Positions 43,023 through 52,464 of a stretch of 64,000 nt of DNA are shown in pieces. A program made the position numbers and the translations under genes. This stretch comes from Arthrobacter antibioticus (GTDB taxonomy: Bacteria > Actinomycetota > Actinomycetes > Actinomycetales > Micrococcaceae): the NCBI RefSeq assembly GCF_030063205.1, contig NZ_JASISQ010000001.1, positions 733,152 to 797,151 on the forward strand, read 5' to 3'. The notes below the pieces were generated by a model. The model was not told the DNA's origin and searched no databases. It saw only the letters and a program-made list of their open reading frames with translations. The stretch's first letter is position 1; every line of letters begins with the position of its first letter.

Positions 43023-44527
43023 GACCGAGAGCTCCTGAAAGCCCGCAGACGGGTCAGGGTGGATTCCTTACCCAGGATGACCATGGACTCAAATAGCGGC
43101 GGGGAGACCTTGCGTCCCGATAGGGCGGTGCGCACGGGGCCAAAAGCGAAGCGTGGCTTAATGCCCAGGCCCTCAACAAGTGCGCTCTTCAAGGACGCCT
43201 GAATACCTTCGGCGCTCCAATCCTCAAGGGGTTCCAGTGCGGCCAGCGCAGCATCCAGCACCTCACTTAGGTTCTCCGGCATGCCCTTGAGTGCATCGTC
43301 GGCGACGTCGACGCCGTCGTCGGTTTTGAAAAGGAAGGCAATCATCTCAGGCGCCTCACCGAGTAAGGTGATGCGCTCCTGGACTAACGGCGCAGCTTCG
43401 GTCAGAATCTCGTTTTCGCGAGCTGAGAGCGTCTCGCCTACCAGACCTGCCGCCTGCAAATATGGCACAAGCCGGTTGCGGAAATCGATGCCATCGAGCA
43501 GGCGCACGTGCGTGCCGTTAATGGCTTCAGCCTTCTTGATATCAAAGCGCGCCGGATTGCCCAAGACGTCATGAATATCGAAGTTTTCTACCAGCTGCTC
43601 AACGGTGAAAATGTCCTCATCGGCGGAGAGCGACCACCCCAGCAGGGACAGGTAGTTCAGCAGACCTTCTGGAATGAAACCATGATCGCGGTGCAGGAAC
43701 AGGCTCGCCTCTGGGTCACGCTTGGAAAGCTTCTTGTTCCCGGCGCCCATCACGTAGGGCAGGTGACCGAACAGGGGCATGTACTTCGCCACACCCACCG
43801 CATATAGCGCCTCATAAAGGGCTACCTGGCGGGGTGTTGAGGAGAGCAAATCCTCCCCGCGCAGCACGTGAGTGACACCCATGAGGGCATCATCAACAGG
43901 GTTTACCAGCGTGTACAGGGGCGCACCGTTGGGGCGAACAATTGCGTAGTCCGGGACTGATCCTGCCTTAAAGGTGATCTCGCCCCGGACCAAGTCTGTG
44001 AACGTGATGTCGGTATCAGGCATGCGCAAGCGCAGCGCTGGTTGCCGGCCCTCCTCCTTGAAAGCAGAAATCTGCTCGGGTGTGAGGTCACGGTCAAAGT
44101 TGTCGTATCCAAGCTTAACGTCCCGACCAGCTGCCTTGTGACGAGATTCAACTTCTTCAGGTGTGGAGTAAGACTCATATGCATGCCCGCCGGCCACCAG
44201 CTTGGCAATGACGTCCGTGTAGATATCACCGCGCTGCGACTGACGGTACGGTTCGTGTGGCCCACCAACCTCAACTCCCTCATCCCAGGTGATACCCAAC
44301 CACTTGAGCCCATCAAGGAGTTGGAGGTAACTCTCTTCGCTGTCACGTTTGGCGTCGGTATCTTCGATGCGAAAGATCATCTTTCCGCCGGTATGCCGGG
44401 CGTAGGCCCAGTTAAAGAGGGCCGTGCGGATCAGGCCAACGTGGGGGGTTCCCGTGGGTGACGGGCAGAACCGGACCCTGACGGGAGTTTCGGCGGTAAC
44501 AGTGGGAATTAAGGCAGCAATAGTCAT
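43019..44527 (-). CDS. gltX: Glutamyl-tRNA synthetase
   Basis: A 502-residue class I aminoacyl-tRNA synthetase. The HIGH-type motif is in [20 protein letters not shown], the glutamate site contains [11 protein letters not shown], and the KMSKS-type motif is [10 protein letters not shown]. It is followed by the tRNA-Glu and tRNA-Gln genes 1-2.5 kb downstream on the same strand. In actinobacteria GluRS generally also misacylates tRNA-Gln for GatCAB to correct, so both neighbours may be its substrates. The length is usual for the family. Confidence 0.97.
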   Translation of the reverse strand: MTIAALIPTVTAETPVRVRFCPSPTGTPHVGLIRTALFNWAYARHTGGKMIFRIEDTDAKRDSEESYLQLLDGLKWLGITWDEGVEVGGPHEPYRQSQRGDIYTDVIAKLVAGGHAYESYSTPEEVESRHKAAGRDVKLGYDNFDRDLTPEQISAFKEEGRQPALRLRMPDTDITFTDLVRGEITFKAGSVPDYAIVRPNGAPLYTLVNPVDDALMGVTHVLRGEDLLSSTPRQVALYEALYAVGVAKYMPLFGHLPYVMGAGNKKLSKRDPEASLFLHRDHGFIPEGLLNYLSLLGWSLSADEDIFTVEQLVENFDIHDVLGNPARFDIKKAEAINGTHVRLLDGIDFRNRLVPYLQAAGLVGETLSARENEILTEAAPLVQERITLLGEAPEMIAFLFKTDDGVDVADDALKGMPENLSEVLDAALAALEPLEDWSAEGIQASLKSALVEGLGIKPRFAFGPVRTALSGRKVSPPLFESMVILGKESTLTRLRAFRSSRS

Positions 44528-44827
44528 GATGGCTCCAGTTTAGCCTCATGGTCAATGCCGCCGTCGAACTCACCGGTGACCTGCGAGGCCTTCACGAGAC
44601 CCCGGAGGCCTGCGCGAAGGGCGAAGAGGTGTCATTATCTCCAACCTCAACGGCAGGGGCGCGGAACGAGACCACATATCTGGGACCATCACAAGCAATT
44701 CCGGATACATTTTTAATCACAATTTCATAACGGTGAACTTAAGTGTCACTCCCTCAGGTAAGTTACTCGGCAGTAGCTTAAGTTGTTAGCTACATCACAT
44801 TGCTCAACTTTTCGTGAGGAACAGCCC
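44528..44827. other. Intergenic region between gltX and the heptad-repeat protein
   Basis: About 300 bases. It contains a half copy of the palindrome from 37.8 kb (about 44623-44654, core ATCTCCAACCTCAAC). A widely spaced inverted repeat AACTTAAG (44736-44743) and CTTAAGTT (44777-44784) lies 44-90 bases before the rightward gene and could be an operator. No gene-like frame is evident. Confidence 0.5.
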
Positions 44828-46813
44828 ATGTCCCGCAGCAGTACCGGCGCGCCGATACCCAAGTCAGCCAGAAACCATTACATTGTCCATGCCCTTCTCG
44901 GCCTGCTGGTGCTGGCACTGATTATGTTCTTCGCCCTCACCACAACAAAAATAGCCACCGGCGCTTCCCAGCTCAACGATGGCACCAAGCTCACCTCGGA
45001 AGGTGCCAACAAGCTCAAGCAGGGTGCCTCTGATCTCGACGTGGGCGCGGCAGCCCTCTCCAAAGGTGCAGCAGCAGCTTCCGAAGGCGCCACATCCGCC
45101 AACACAGGCGCCGGCAAAATTTCCAGCGGAGCAACGGCATTGCGCCAAGGCATCGAGGAAAAGTTGGCCCCTGGCTTGCTCAGCGCAAACGAAGGCGCCC
45201 AGGCTTTATCCACCGGAGCTGCAAAGACTGCAGCCGACGTCCGCAATAAGCTAGCACCCGGAGTTTTTTCAGTGCACGACGGCGCCAACCAGTTGGCAAC
45301 TGGCGGAACCGAACTCAATGCCGGAGCATCAACCATCGCCGATGGCGTCAAGAACCAGCTGGCCCCGGGCGTATTTGCAGCCAACGCGGGCGCTGAAGAA
45401 TTGTTTGCCGGCTCCCAGCAGTTGGAATCCGGCGCTGCTGCATTAGCTGCAGGGGTCACCACGGCACTCGCTCCTGGTATTGGAGCAGTGGACAAAGGTG
45501 CAGGCGCTGCCGCGACCGGAGCAACGACTCTCAATACTGGCGCTCAGCAATTGCGCGCAGGGGCGGCTGCGGCAGCAACCGGCGCAGAGGCGTTGGGGGC
45601 TGGTGCAGCCCAAGCCAACGCAGGAGCACATCAGGCCAATGCCGGAGCCCAAGGTTTGGCAGCTGGTGCAGCACAACTGGCTGGCCAACGATCCAATGGC
45701 ACTACACCCGGAGCCGGTATTGCGGCATTAAGCGAAGGAATGACGGCGCTGCTTGCCTACTCGGAGGCCAACCCGGCAGTCCCTGTTGGCGCGTTGCTAG
45801 ATAAACTGCGGGCATTGGAGGCAGGGGCTGGCCAGGCCGCGCAAGGCAGCGCCGCACTTAACACTGGCGCCCAGCAGCTCTCCCTCGGAACTCAACAGCT
45901 TGCCGGCGGCACCGCTCAGCTCTCTGCTGGCCTTAACGGCGTCCCCGATGATCCTGCACAGCCTGGACTTGTAGCTGGCTCAAAGCAACTCTCGAATGGA
46001 GCAGCTGAAATTTCAAAGGGTACCCAGCAACTAGCCGAGGGAACCACAGCATTGCATGCAGGAACCCAGCATTTGATGGTTGGAGTTCACGGCGTTCCCA
46101 ACGATCCAGCCCAACCTGGTCTTCTCAGCGCAGTGAACTCCTTGGCAGGAGGATCCAGTGCCCTCGCCGCCGGCACGGGCAAACTCTCCGAAGGGACAGG
46201 AAAAATTGCTGCCGGTTTGACTGGCACTGCCAACAACCCCGGGCTTATTGACGGCACCGCGAAACTTAGCGCTGGCAGCTTGGCACTCTCAGCAGGAACA
46301 CAGAAACTTTCTGCGGGTACTCAGCAACTGGTCTTTGGCATGAACGGCACGCCCGGAGACCCCGAGCGTCCGGGATTGCTGTATGCAACAAGGAATTTGG
46401 AGTCGGGTACACAGAAACTCTCCAATGGCACACAGGCGCTCAACGAAGGTGTTGCAGGAGTTCCGGAGCTCGCTGGATCCGGTCTGCTGGCCGGGAGCAA
46501 GACGCTTAGCGAAGGAGCACAAAAGCTGGCGGTAGGCACTAAGGCACTGGCGGATGGAAACTCCAAGATTGCTGCCGGTTCTTCGGACCTCTCTGAGGGG
46601 GCAACTCTCATGGCCGACGGCGCGGGAACCTTGGCCGAAGGTAACAGCCAAGTGGCTGACGGTACATCCGAGCTGTACACCGGCGTTTCTGCCGTCACCC
46701 CGGCTGGGGCAATCGGCACACCGGCACCCATCCTGGCAATTCTGGGGGCTCTCCTGGTGGGAATCGCATTGGTTCTTGTGCTCCGGCGCCGCTCTGCAAC
46801 TCGCGTGGTCTAG
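44828..46813 (+). CDS. Membrane protein with long XXXLXXG heptad-repeat region
   Basis: A 661-residue protein from ATG 44828 (GAGG about 9 nt upstream; the open frame from 44783 has no support). A transmembrane helix near the N-terminus (HALLGLLVLALIMFFALTT) and another at the C-terminus (PAPILAILGALLVGIALVLV, then RRR) bracket about 590 residues built of Leu/Gly heptads such as LNTGAQQLRAGAAAA and LSAGTQKLSAGTQQL. Four to five GVPDDPAQPGL-like inserts interrupt it around residues 370, 421, 466, 507 and 545. These heptads are known from YhgE/Pip-type and MmpL-associated proteins. The function is not known, but the layout suggests a long extracytoplasmic rod. Confidence 0.75.
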   Translation: MSRSSTGAPIPKSARNHYIVHALLGLLVLALIMFFALTTTKIATGASQLNDGTKLTSEGANKLKQGASDLDVGAAALSKGAAAASEGATSANTGAGKISSGATALRQGIEEKLAPGLLSANEGAQALSTGAAKTAADVRNKLAPGVFSVHDGANQLATGGTELNAGASTIADGVKNQLAPGVFAANAGAEELFAGSQQLESGAAALAAGVTTALAPGIGAVDKGAGAAATGATTLNTGAQQLRAGAAAAATGAEALGAGAAQANAGAHQANAGAQGLAAGAAQLAGQRSNGTTPGAGIAALSEGMTALLAYSEANPAVPVGALLDKLRALEAGAGQAAQGSAALNTGAQQLSLGTQQLAGGTAQLSAGLNGVPDDPAQPGLVAGSKQLSNGAAEISKGTQQLAEGTTALHAGTQHLMVGVHGVPNDPAQPGLLSAVNSLAGGSSALAAGTGKLSEGTGKIAAGLTGTANNPGLIDGTAKLSAGSLALSAGTQKLSAGTQQLVFGMNGTPGDPERPGLLYATRNLESGTQKLSNGTQALNEGVAGVPELAGSGLLAGSKTLSEGAQKLAVGTKALADGNSKIAAGSSDLSEGATLMADGAGTLAEGNSQVADGTSELYTGVSAVTPAGAIGTPAPILAILGALLVGIALVLVLRRRSATRVV

Positions 46814-46847
46814 ACAGGATCAGGCGCTTTAGAGACGCTCCGGAGAC

Positions 46848-46906
46848 GGAGGCCACCGCTTTTGCAGCCCGTCACGTACTGGCGGCACACAAGAGCGGTG
46901 GCCTCC
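46848..46906. repeat. Inverted repeat between convergent genes
   Basis: Perfect 13-bp arms GGAGGCCACCGCT (46848-46860) and AGCGGTGGCCTCC (46894-46906) are separated by 33 bases. They lie between the heptad-repeat gene and the response regulator gene, which converge. There is no T-run. It may end transcription from both sides. Confidence 0.6.
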
Positions 46907-46929
46907 ACGCCATTGACACCATCCCCTGC

Positions 46930-47667
46930 TCAGTTCCGTGAATCGCGAAACAGCAGGGCCGCCTGCACCCTGTTATCCAGCTCCAGTTTGGTCAGAATTC
47001 GCGACATATGGGTTTTTACTGTCCCCTCGCTGAGAAAAAGGAATTGCCCAATTCCAACATTGCTCATACCCTGTGCAACGGCGTCCAGCACCTCCGCCTC
47101 CCGCGCTGTCAGCAGCTTCAACCGCGCCACAGCAGCATTTGATTTCGCCGCCGCAGCCCTCTCCCTGGTCCGCTCAATCAACCGTCTTGTCACTGTTGGT
47201 GCCAACATGCCTTCCCCCGCAGCTACGGCACGAATAGCCTGAAAAAGCCGCTCCGGATCTGTGTCCTTAAGCAAAAAACCCGCCGCGCCAGCCTCCAACG
47301 CAGCAAAGACATGCTGGTCAAGATCAAAAGTTGTCAGTACCAACACCCGAGGCGGGTTTGGCAGAGCACACAGCTCCAGCGTCGCGGCGATACCGTCGCC
47401 CCCTGGCATCCTCACGTCCATCAGTACGACGTCGGCACGTTGGGTTTGCGCGCACCGCACCGCTTGCGGTCCGCTGGCGGCCTCGCCCACCACCTTCATA
47501 TCTGTTCGGGTTTTAACCATTGTTACCAGCGCTGCCCGCACCAGCTGTTCATCGTCAACGACAATGACACGGATGGGCGAGGCGGTATTGAACCGATTTA
47601 GCTCTGCAGTCTCCGCGTTGGAACCGGTGTGCTCTGCCTGATCGGGAAGGGCTCGTGAACTGGTCAT
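46930..47667 (-). CDS. Two-component response regulator, NarL/FixJ family
   Basis: A 245-residue protein with about 30 variable residues at the N-terminus. A receiver domain follows, with acidic residues VVDDEQLV, the phospho-acceptor Asp in DVVLMDVRMPGGDG and the conserved Lys in FLLKDTDPE. A C-terminal LuxR-type helix-turn-helix (LTAREAEVLDAVAQGMSNVG to GTVKTHMSRILTKL) completes it. It overlaps the histidine kinase gene by four bases and is its partner. The target genes are not evident. The convergent heptad-repeat gene is the nearest candidate only by position. Confidence 0.93.
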   Translation of the reverse strand: MTSSRALPDQAEHTGSNAETAELNRFNTASPIRVIVVDDEQLVRAALVTMVKTRTDMKVVGEAASGPQAVRCAQTQRADVVLMDVRMPGGDGIAATLELCALPNPPRVLVLTTFDLDQHVFAALEAGAAGFLLKDTDPERLFQAIRAVAAGEGMLAPTVTRRLIERTRERAAAAKSNAAVARLKLLTAREAEVLDAVAQGMSNVGIGQFLFLSEGTVKTHMSRILTKLELDNRVQAALLFRDSRN

Positions 47668-49001
47668 GAAGTAGCGCCGTTCCTTCTAAGGAGTTGTACC
47701 GGGATACTGGCCTGCAACTGAAATCCGGAATCACTGGGCCCGTGCTGAAGAGTTCCGTTCAAGACTTTGATGCGTTCGCCCAGACCAATCAGTCCCGTCC
47801 CAGCCCCCACGGCTGGTTCGTTGCTGATCCCGTGCCCATTGGAAACGACTATCCGCAGCTGATGCGCTTCCATCGTCGGCGTCTGTGCGCTTAGAAGTTC
47901 CACGCTTAGAAGTTCCACGCGAACAACAGCCTCTGTCTCTGGGGCATGACGGGCCACATTGGTGATCCCCTCCTGCACAACCCTGTACGCGGCCCTGCTC
48001 ACGGCATCGGGGATGTCACCAAAAGTTTCCAGGTTCGTGGAGTAGTCAATGGCCACGCCGGCTTGGCGCCACTGGCTAACCAAACCACCAATTTCTTCCA
48101 GGCCCGGGGGCGCCGTGCGGTCCAAGGCCGTGGGATGAGAAACAACGCTGGGTGATATTCCCACAAGGCCGCAGCTGTCCGCCGCCACGCTACCGGCAAC
48201 ATGCTGGCGCCATTGCGCAGATATTACAGAACTGCCGGAAATGCCATCCTCATGCAGCACCCCCAACACGTCACGGAGTTCACCCAATGCAGCATGGGCC
48301 GTCTCGCGAATCAGTTTGGCCGCTTGGAGCGTCTGCGTGTCAGGTGCAGCAACCTGCAGGGCAGCTGCCTGGACTGCCACCAGGGACATCCGGTGCGCCA
48401 AAGTATCGTGCATTTCCCGGGCAATGCGGTGACGCTCACCCAGCTTGCTTTGTTCGGAGTCAGCGCTGCGCTGCGCCTCGGAGCGTTCGGCCCGCTCCTG
48501 CAGTGTGGCTAGCTGCGCCTGAAGCAACCGAGCACGTTGGCCACGGTAGGCTCCCCAGACGGCAATGGCACCGAGCAGGAGAACAAGGAATAGAGCGTTG
48601 GGCCACGCCAATGGTTCGATCCCAACAACAGCTTCGGCACCTACGCTCACAGCAATGACCCCGGCAACCGGCCAAGAGAATCGACGCTTCGCCAACAAAA
48701 ATAGTGCCACAACGAACGCCAGACCACTAAAGGAAAGAGAGCCCAGCAAAGCCGTCACAACAGCCGTTGTCTTGGGGAAACGGTGCCTGCCAATCAACAC
48801 CAGCGCACCAACCGGGGCTAGAAGAAGGGCAACTCCAAACCGGGCCCACTCCATCCCGGAAATCTCCGGCTCAGGAATTAGCCCGGTGTCCAAGTCCAGC
48901 CCAACCGAAACTATTGACAGCACTATGTCCACAGCGGCCACAGAGATGACCAACAGCACGGTGCGCCACACACTCCCTGACGGGAGCATTCTTATTTTCA
49001 T
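47664..49001 (-). CDS. Two-component sensor histidine kinase (HisKA_3 type)
   Basis: A 445-residue membrane sensor. Five or so hydrophobic segments fill residues ~10-155 without a large extracellular domain. A coiled stretch follows, then the phospho-acceptor motif EMHDTLAHRMSLVAVQAAAL and a C-terminal ATPase domain with GLIGLGERIKVLNG. The internal duplication VELLSVELLSAQ before the ATPase end looks like a small tandem repeat (AGAAGTTCCACGC at about 47890-47920). It is paired with the regulator just downstream. A membrane-embedded sensing region is typical of kinases that respond to envelope stress. Confidence 0.92.
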   Translation of the reverse strand: MKIRMLPSGSVWRTVLLVISVAAVDIVLSIVSVGLDLDTGLIPEPEISGMEWARFGVALLLAPVGALVLIGRHRFPKTTAVVTALLGSLSFSGLAFVVALFLLAKRRFSWPVAGVIAVSVGAEAVVGIEPLAWPNALFLVLLLGAIAVWGAYRGQRARLLQAQLATLQERAERSEAQRSADSEQSKLGERHRIAREMHDTLAHRMSLVAVQAAALQVAAPDTQTLQAAKLIRETAHAALGELRDVLGVLHEDGISGSSVISAQWRQHVAGSVAADSCGLVGISPSVVSHPTALDRTAPPGLEEIGGLVSQWRQAGVAIDYSTNLETFGDIPDAVSRAAYRVVQEGITNVARHAPETEAVVRVELLSVELLSAQTPTMEAHQLRIVVSNGHGISNEPAVGAGTGLIGLGERIKVLNGTLQHGPSDSGFQLQASIPVQLLRRNGATS

Positions 49002-49068
49002 ATTCTTAGCCTATGAGCCCGTTCCCTATTGGCGCATCCAACTAAAGTACTCGGCTGCCAAGTACCTA

Positions 49069-49293
49069 CTATTTGCCCGCTCGTGACTTCAACCAATTCC
49101 GCAGCTTCAAAACCAAGCTGACAGCGGCCAGAGCCACGGCGATAAGAATGAGGATTTCGGCCACCAGTTGTGGACCATTGCTCAGATGGATGACCCGGGC
49201 TACCACGCCGCACACTGCTGCTACTGCAAAGAACCAGCCAGCAACAGGCTTGGGCGGCGGGTTCTTAAGACGCCGCCGTGCTGCCTCGTTCAT
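49069..49293 (-). CDS. Small two-helix membrane protein
   Basis: A 74-residue protein from ATG 49293 (a TTG at 49335 is also open). It has a basic N-terminus (ARRRLKNPPPKP) and two hydrophobic helices (AGWFFAVAAVCGVVARVI and LILIAVALAAVSLVLKL). I do not recognise the family. It lies about 70 bases upstream of the histidine kinase on the same strand and could be cotranscribed with it. Confidence 0.5.
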   Translation of the reverse strand: MNEAARRRLKNPPPKPVAGWFFAVAAVCGVVARVIHLSNGPQLVAEILILIAVALAAVSLVLKLRNWLKSRAGK

Positions 49294-49383
49294 CGCCTGA
49301 CCCAAGCCCCGCCCAAAGGCACGCTGGCCCCTCAACTCAGGCTCCGGCGCGGTGCATTAAGCAAAGCCGCAGCCAAAAAACCG

Positions 49384-50160
49384 TCAGCGGCGCACCACCG
49401 GGTTGGAGAGGCGGCCGATGCCTTCGATCTCAACGTCGAAGCGGTCGCCTTCGGTGAGTAGATCCACACCTGCCGGGGTGCCGGTCATGATGACGTCGCC
49501 GGGCAGAAGTGTGAACGCATGGGAGACGATCGAGACAAGTTCGCGCACGCTGCGAACCATCTGATTGGTGTTGCCGTCCTGGCGAAGGTCGCCGTTGAGC
49601 CAGCCTTTGATGCTGAGCTCGTCAGGATCAAGGTTGGTTTCGATCCACGGGCCCAGCGGCGCGGAGGTGTCAAAGCCCTTGGCCCGGGCCCACTGGCCGT
49701 CGCCTTTTTGGACGTCGCGGGCGGTGAGGTCGTTACCGCAGGTGTAGCCAAAGATGACCTCGTCAACACGTGATTCCGGGACATCCTTACATATGCGGCC
49801 AATGACGACGCACAGCTCAGCTTCGTAAGAGATTTCCTCGGAAAACTCGGGCAAGACGATGGGTTCGTTGGGGCCTACAACGCTGGTGTTGGGCTTGAGG
49901 AACAGCAGCGGGTTTTCCGGGACTTCATTGCCCAGCTCGCGAGCGTGTTCGGCGAAGTTGCGGCCCACACCTATCACCTTGCTTCGCGGAATGATGGGCG
50001 CCACCAGACGCACATCATCCAGCGGGTATTTGATGGTGGTTCGCTCCACACCGTTGAAGAAGGGATCTCCTTTGATAACAGTGACTATTTCACTGCCGGT
50101 TTCCCCTTCTACAATGCCGTACATGGGATCATTATCTGCAACAAAACGGGCTATACGCAT
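49384..50160 (-). CDS. Fumarylacetoacetate hydrolase family protein
   Basis: A 258-residue FAH-fold enzyme. Metal ligands are in EISYEAELCVVIGR and FGYTCGNDLTARDVQKGDGQ, with GFDTSAPLGPWI and MTGTPAGVDLLTEGD also diagnostic. Members hydrolyse or isomerise beta-diketo acids or decarboxylate oxaloacetate, and the substrate cannot be told here. The short N-terminal RIARFVADNDPMYGIVEGE is typical of the single-domain group. It stands alone, 39 bases downstream of the FNT gene end on the same strand. Confidence 0.9.
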   Translation of the reverse strand: MRIARFVADNDPMYGIVEGETGSEIVTVIKGDPFFNGVERTTIKYPLDDVRLVAPIIPRSKVIGVGRNFAEHARELGNEVPENPLLFLKPNTSVVGPNEPIVLPEFSEEISYEAELCVVIGRICKDVPESRVDEVIFGYTCGNDLTARDVQKGDGQWARAKGFDTSAPLGPWIETNLDPDELSIKGWLNGDLRQDGNTNQMVRSVRELVSIVSHAFTLLPGDVIMTGTPAGVDLLTEGDRFDVEIEGIGRLSNPVVRR

Positions 50161-50198
50161 GAGATCAACTCTAGCGTCAAAGTTCTCACTTCTGGCAG

Positions 50199-51032
50199 TT
50201 ACCCATTGGTACGGCTATCAGCGTCAGACTCATTTCGCTTCTCTTTGACCAGCTCTTTGCTTCGCACCAGTCGTAGCGCCGTCACCAGCAACACTCCCCC
50301 GGCCATGTTAAACAGCACCGTGTACCAGAACCAGCTCAGCCACTCTAAATAGCCGAAAGGGGCTCCTGCCTGGATGGCTCCAAAAATGATGAGCGAGTCA
50401 AGTATCGAGTGGAAAAGCGGAAGACCGGCCAGCAGGAAAGCCGCACCCATGGCGGCCACAATTTTTGCTGGCATGGAGTCTGTACCGTGCTGCATCCGTG
50501 TCATCAGCGTGATGGTGCTGCCGCCGAGTATGGCTAGCGCGGCAGTCTGCACAGACAACGGCGCCAAGGCGTATTGAGAAGCCGATTCCACCACTGTTGC
50601 CCGCCATTCCGGGAACGCCTGCATCACCAGCCACATGATGATCCAGCCACCTGCCAGGTTGGCAACCAGCGTGCCGCCCCACAGCTTCAGCAGCTGTCCC
50701 ATGCGCGCCTCTTTGGCAGCCACAGCAGCCAGCGGAACCAGAAAACCCTCCGTGAACAATTCGCTCTTAGCCAAAAGCAGTGCAATAAACCCGATACCAA
50801 ACGCCAGCCCAGCCAAGAGCTTATTTCCGGTGGCGTGTTCCACCGCCAGATAGGCCATCACGCCCAGCCCTACTTCAATTCCACCAAACAATCCAGTAAC
50901 TAATACCGAGGACCAGGTTCTGTGGAGGCGTTGAGCGCCTTCCTCAACGATGCGCTCAAAGGAGGTTTCCAGTTCTTCCTCCACGGGGGCTTCATTATCG
51001 CCAAGTTCGCGTCTGCGCTGCTCATCGCCCAT
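50199..51032 (-). CDS. Formate/nitrite transporter (FNT) family channel
   Basis: A 277-residue membrane protein with six helices. The N-terminal acidic stretch RRRELGDNEAPVEEELETSF and ERIVEEG precede the first helix. The family patterns LLAKSELFTEGFLVPLAA and GAAFLLAGLPLFHSILDSLI are present, plus a charged C-terminal tail. FNT proteins carry small monovalent anions such as formate, nitrite or hydrosulfide. This subgroup, with a long acidic N-terminus, is uncharacterised. It is divergent from mscS. Confidence 0.85.
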   Translation of the reverse strand: MGDEQRRRELGDNEAPVEEELETSFERIVEEGAQRLHRTWSSVLVTGLFGGIEVGLGVMAYLAVEHATGNKLLAGLAFGIGFIALLLAKSELFTEGFLVPLAAVAAKEARMGQLLKLWGGTLVANLAGGWIIMWLVMQAFPEWRATVVESASQYALAPLSVQTAALAILGGSTITLMTRMQHGTDSMPAKIVAAMGAAFLLAGLPLFHSILDSLIIFGAIQAGAPFGYLEWLSWFWYTVLFNMAGGVLLVTALRLVRSKELVKEKRNESDADSRTNG

Positions 51033-51201
51033 CAGTTCCTCCTCCTAGCGCCAACCGTGTGGTGGCGCGTCACTGCTTGTCTCTGAATGGTATGCCCGCA
51101 TTCGCGCCAGTGGCACGCGAGTCAAAAAGAACTCGCCGGAGCAGCCTCTGTCACTGCGGCCAGTTGGACAACCCCCCAGGGTTCTCTGAGACCATCGAGG
51201 A

Positions 51202-52326
51202 ATGGATCAACTCGAAGTGACGATAAAACCCATTCTGGCCGTTCTTGGCGCCATAGTGGCTGCGCTAGTGCTGACTTTCCTCTTGCGAGTGATTGCCAAT
51301 CATGCGTTCCGGAAGGTTCCTGACTTCAAACGCCGCTCCGCACCGGCCAAAGCTCCGGTTTTGGTGGTCCTGCTTTGTATAGGGGTGCGCATAGCTTTGG
51401 CGAGCACAGTAGCCAATCAACCGTGGTTTCATCCGGTGGACTTTGCCCTGATGGTTGCCTTCATTGTGGCTCTATGCTGGTTGGCTTTGGCAGCATTTTC
51501 CGTGGCAGAACGGTTGATTCTGCGCCAGTTCACAGGGCGGGTCAAGGACAGTAGACGTCGGCGCAGGCTCACCACCCAGATCAGTTTGGGCAGACGCATC
51601 CTCAGCGCGCTGGTCATCACTTTGGCGGTGGCCGGGTTGTTACTGACCATTCCCGAGGTGAGAGCACTGGGCACAGGGATCCTGGCTTCCGCCGGGCTGA
51701 TCTCCATAGTTGCTGGCTTGGCCGTCCAAAGCTCACTCTCCAACGTTTTTGCCGGAGTTCAGCTTGCCTTCACCGACGCCCTCCGTATTGATGACGTGGT
51801 GGTGGTCGAAGGGCTGTGGGGCCTGGTCGAGGAAATCACCATGACCTATGTAGTGGTTCGTGTATGGGATGAACGCATGCTGATTCTGCCCTCCACTTAC
51901 TTCACCAGCACTCCCTTTGAAAATTGGACAAGGAACAGCCCCAAAATTAAGGGCACCGTGGAGTTCGACGTCGATTGGCGGGCTCCGGTGGGCCAGCTGC
52001 GGGCGCACTTGCATGAAACACTTGAAGGCACGCCCTTGTGGGATGGTCGCACCGGCAAACTGGAAGTCACAGATACTGTCAATGGACTGGTCCGTCTCCG
52101 TGTGGTGGTCAGCGCCGAGGATAGCGATGACCTGTGGGATCTACGCTGCTTGGTCCGCGAATCCATGCTCTCTCATATCCAGCGCCTGCAAACTGTATCG
52201 ATCCCGCGTCAGCGCTGGGAACAGGCCTCAGAGAAGGTAGACACAGCAGCTAAGGCCGGCTCTGGCATCATTGCGGATCTGGTAAATGAGGCTACGGTGC
52301 CAAACTCACCGACGACGAGGAAGTAG
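51202..52326 (+). CDS. Mechanosensitive ion channel, MscS family
   Basis: A 374-residue protein. Four hydrophobic segments are visible at about residues 10-28, 50-68, 75-98 and 130-150. The pore helix and beta domain follow (ILASAGLISIVAGLAVQSSL, then FAGVQLAFTDALRIDDVVVV and NWTRNSPKIKGTVEFDVDW). It releases solutes after osmotic downshock. The ATG at 51202 has GAGGAA upstream. A strong terminator follows at 52357. Confidence 0.92.
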   Translation: MDQLEVTIKPILAVLGAIVAALVLTFLLRVIANHAFRKVPDFKRRSAPAKAPVLVVLLCIGVRIALASTVANQPWFHPVDFALMVAFIVALCWLALAAFSVAERLILRQFTGRVKDSRRRRRLTTQISLGRRILSALVITLAVAGLLLTIPEVRALGTGILASAGLISIVAGLAVQSSLSNVFAGVQLAFTDALRIDDVVVVEGLWGLVEEITMTYVVVRVWDERMLILPSTYFTSTPFENWTRNSPKIKGTVEFDVDWRAPVGQLRAHLHETLEGTPLWDGRTGKLEVTDTVNGLVRLRVVVSAEDSDDLWDLRCLVRESMLSHIQRLQTVSIPRQRWEQASEKVDTAAKAGSGIIADLVNEATVPNSPTTRK

Positions 52327-52356
52327 TCTCTGTACCAACCAAGCAGAAATAATAAA

Positions 52357-52410
52357 CGCGCTGCTCACGGACTCCACATTGGCAGTCCACGAGCAGCGCG
52401 CTTATTTTTT
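52357..52410 (+). terminator. Rho-independent terminator after mscS
   Basis: Arms CGCGCTGCTC and GAGCAGCGCG, extended by an inner GGACT/AGTCC pairing, form a long stem. It is followed by CTTATTTTTT on the + strand. It lies 30 bases after the MscS stop and ends that transcript. It also separates it from the convergent ilvE. Confidence 0.88.
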
Positions 52411-52464
52411 GTTCGCTCACTGGCTGGTCCAGAAGCAATCAGGCCCAGCCCTCGGCAGAGAAGA

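Noticed and set aside
46848-46906. Rho-independent terminator
   Set aside because: The arms are perfect but the loop is 33 bases and no T-run follows, so it was listed only as an inverted repeat.
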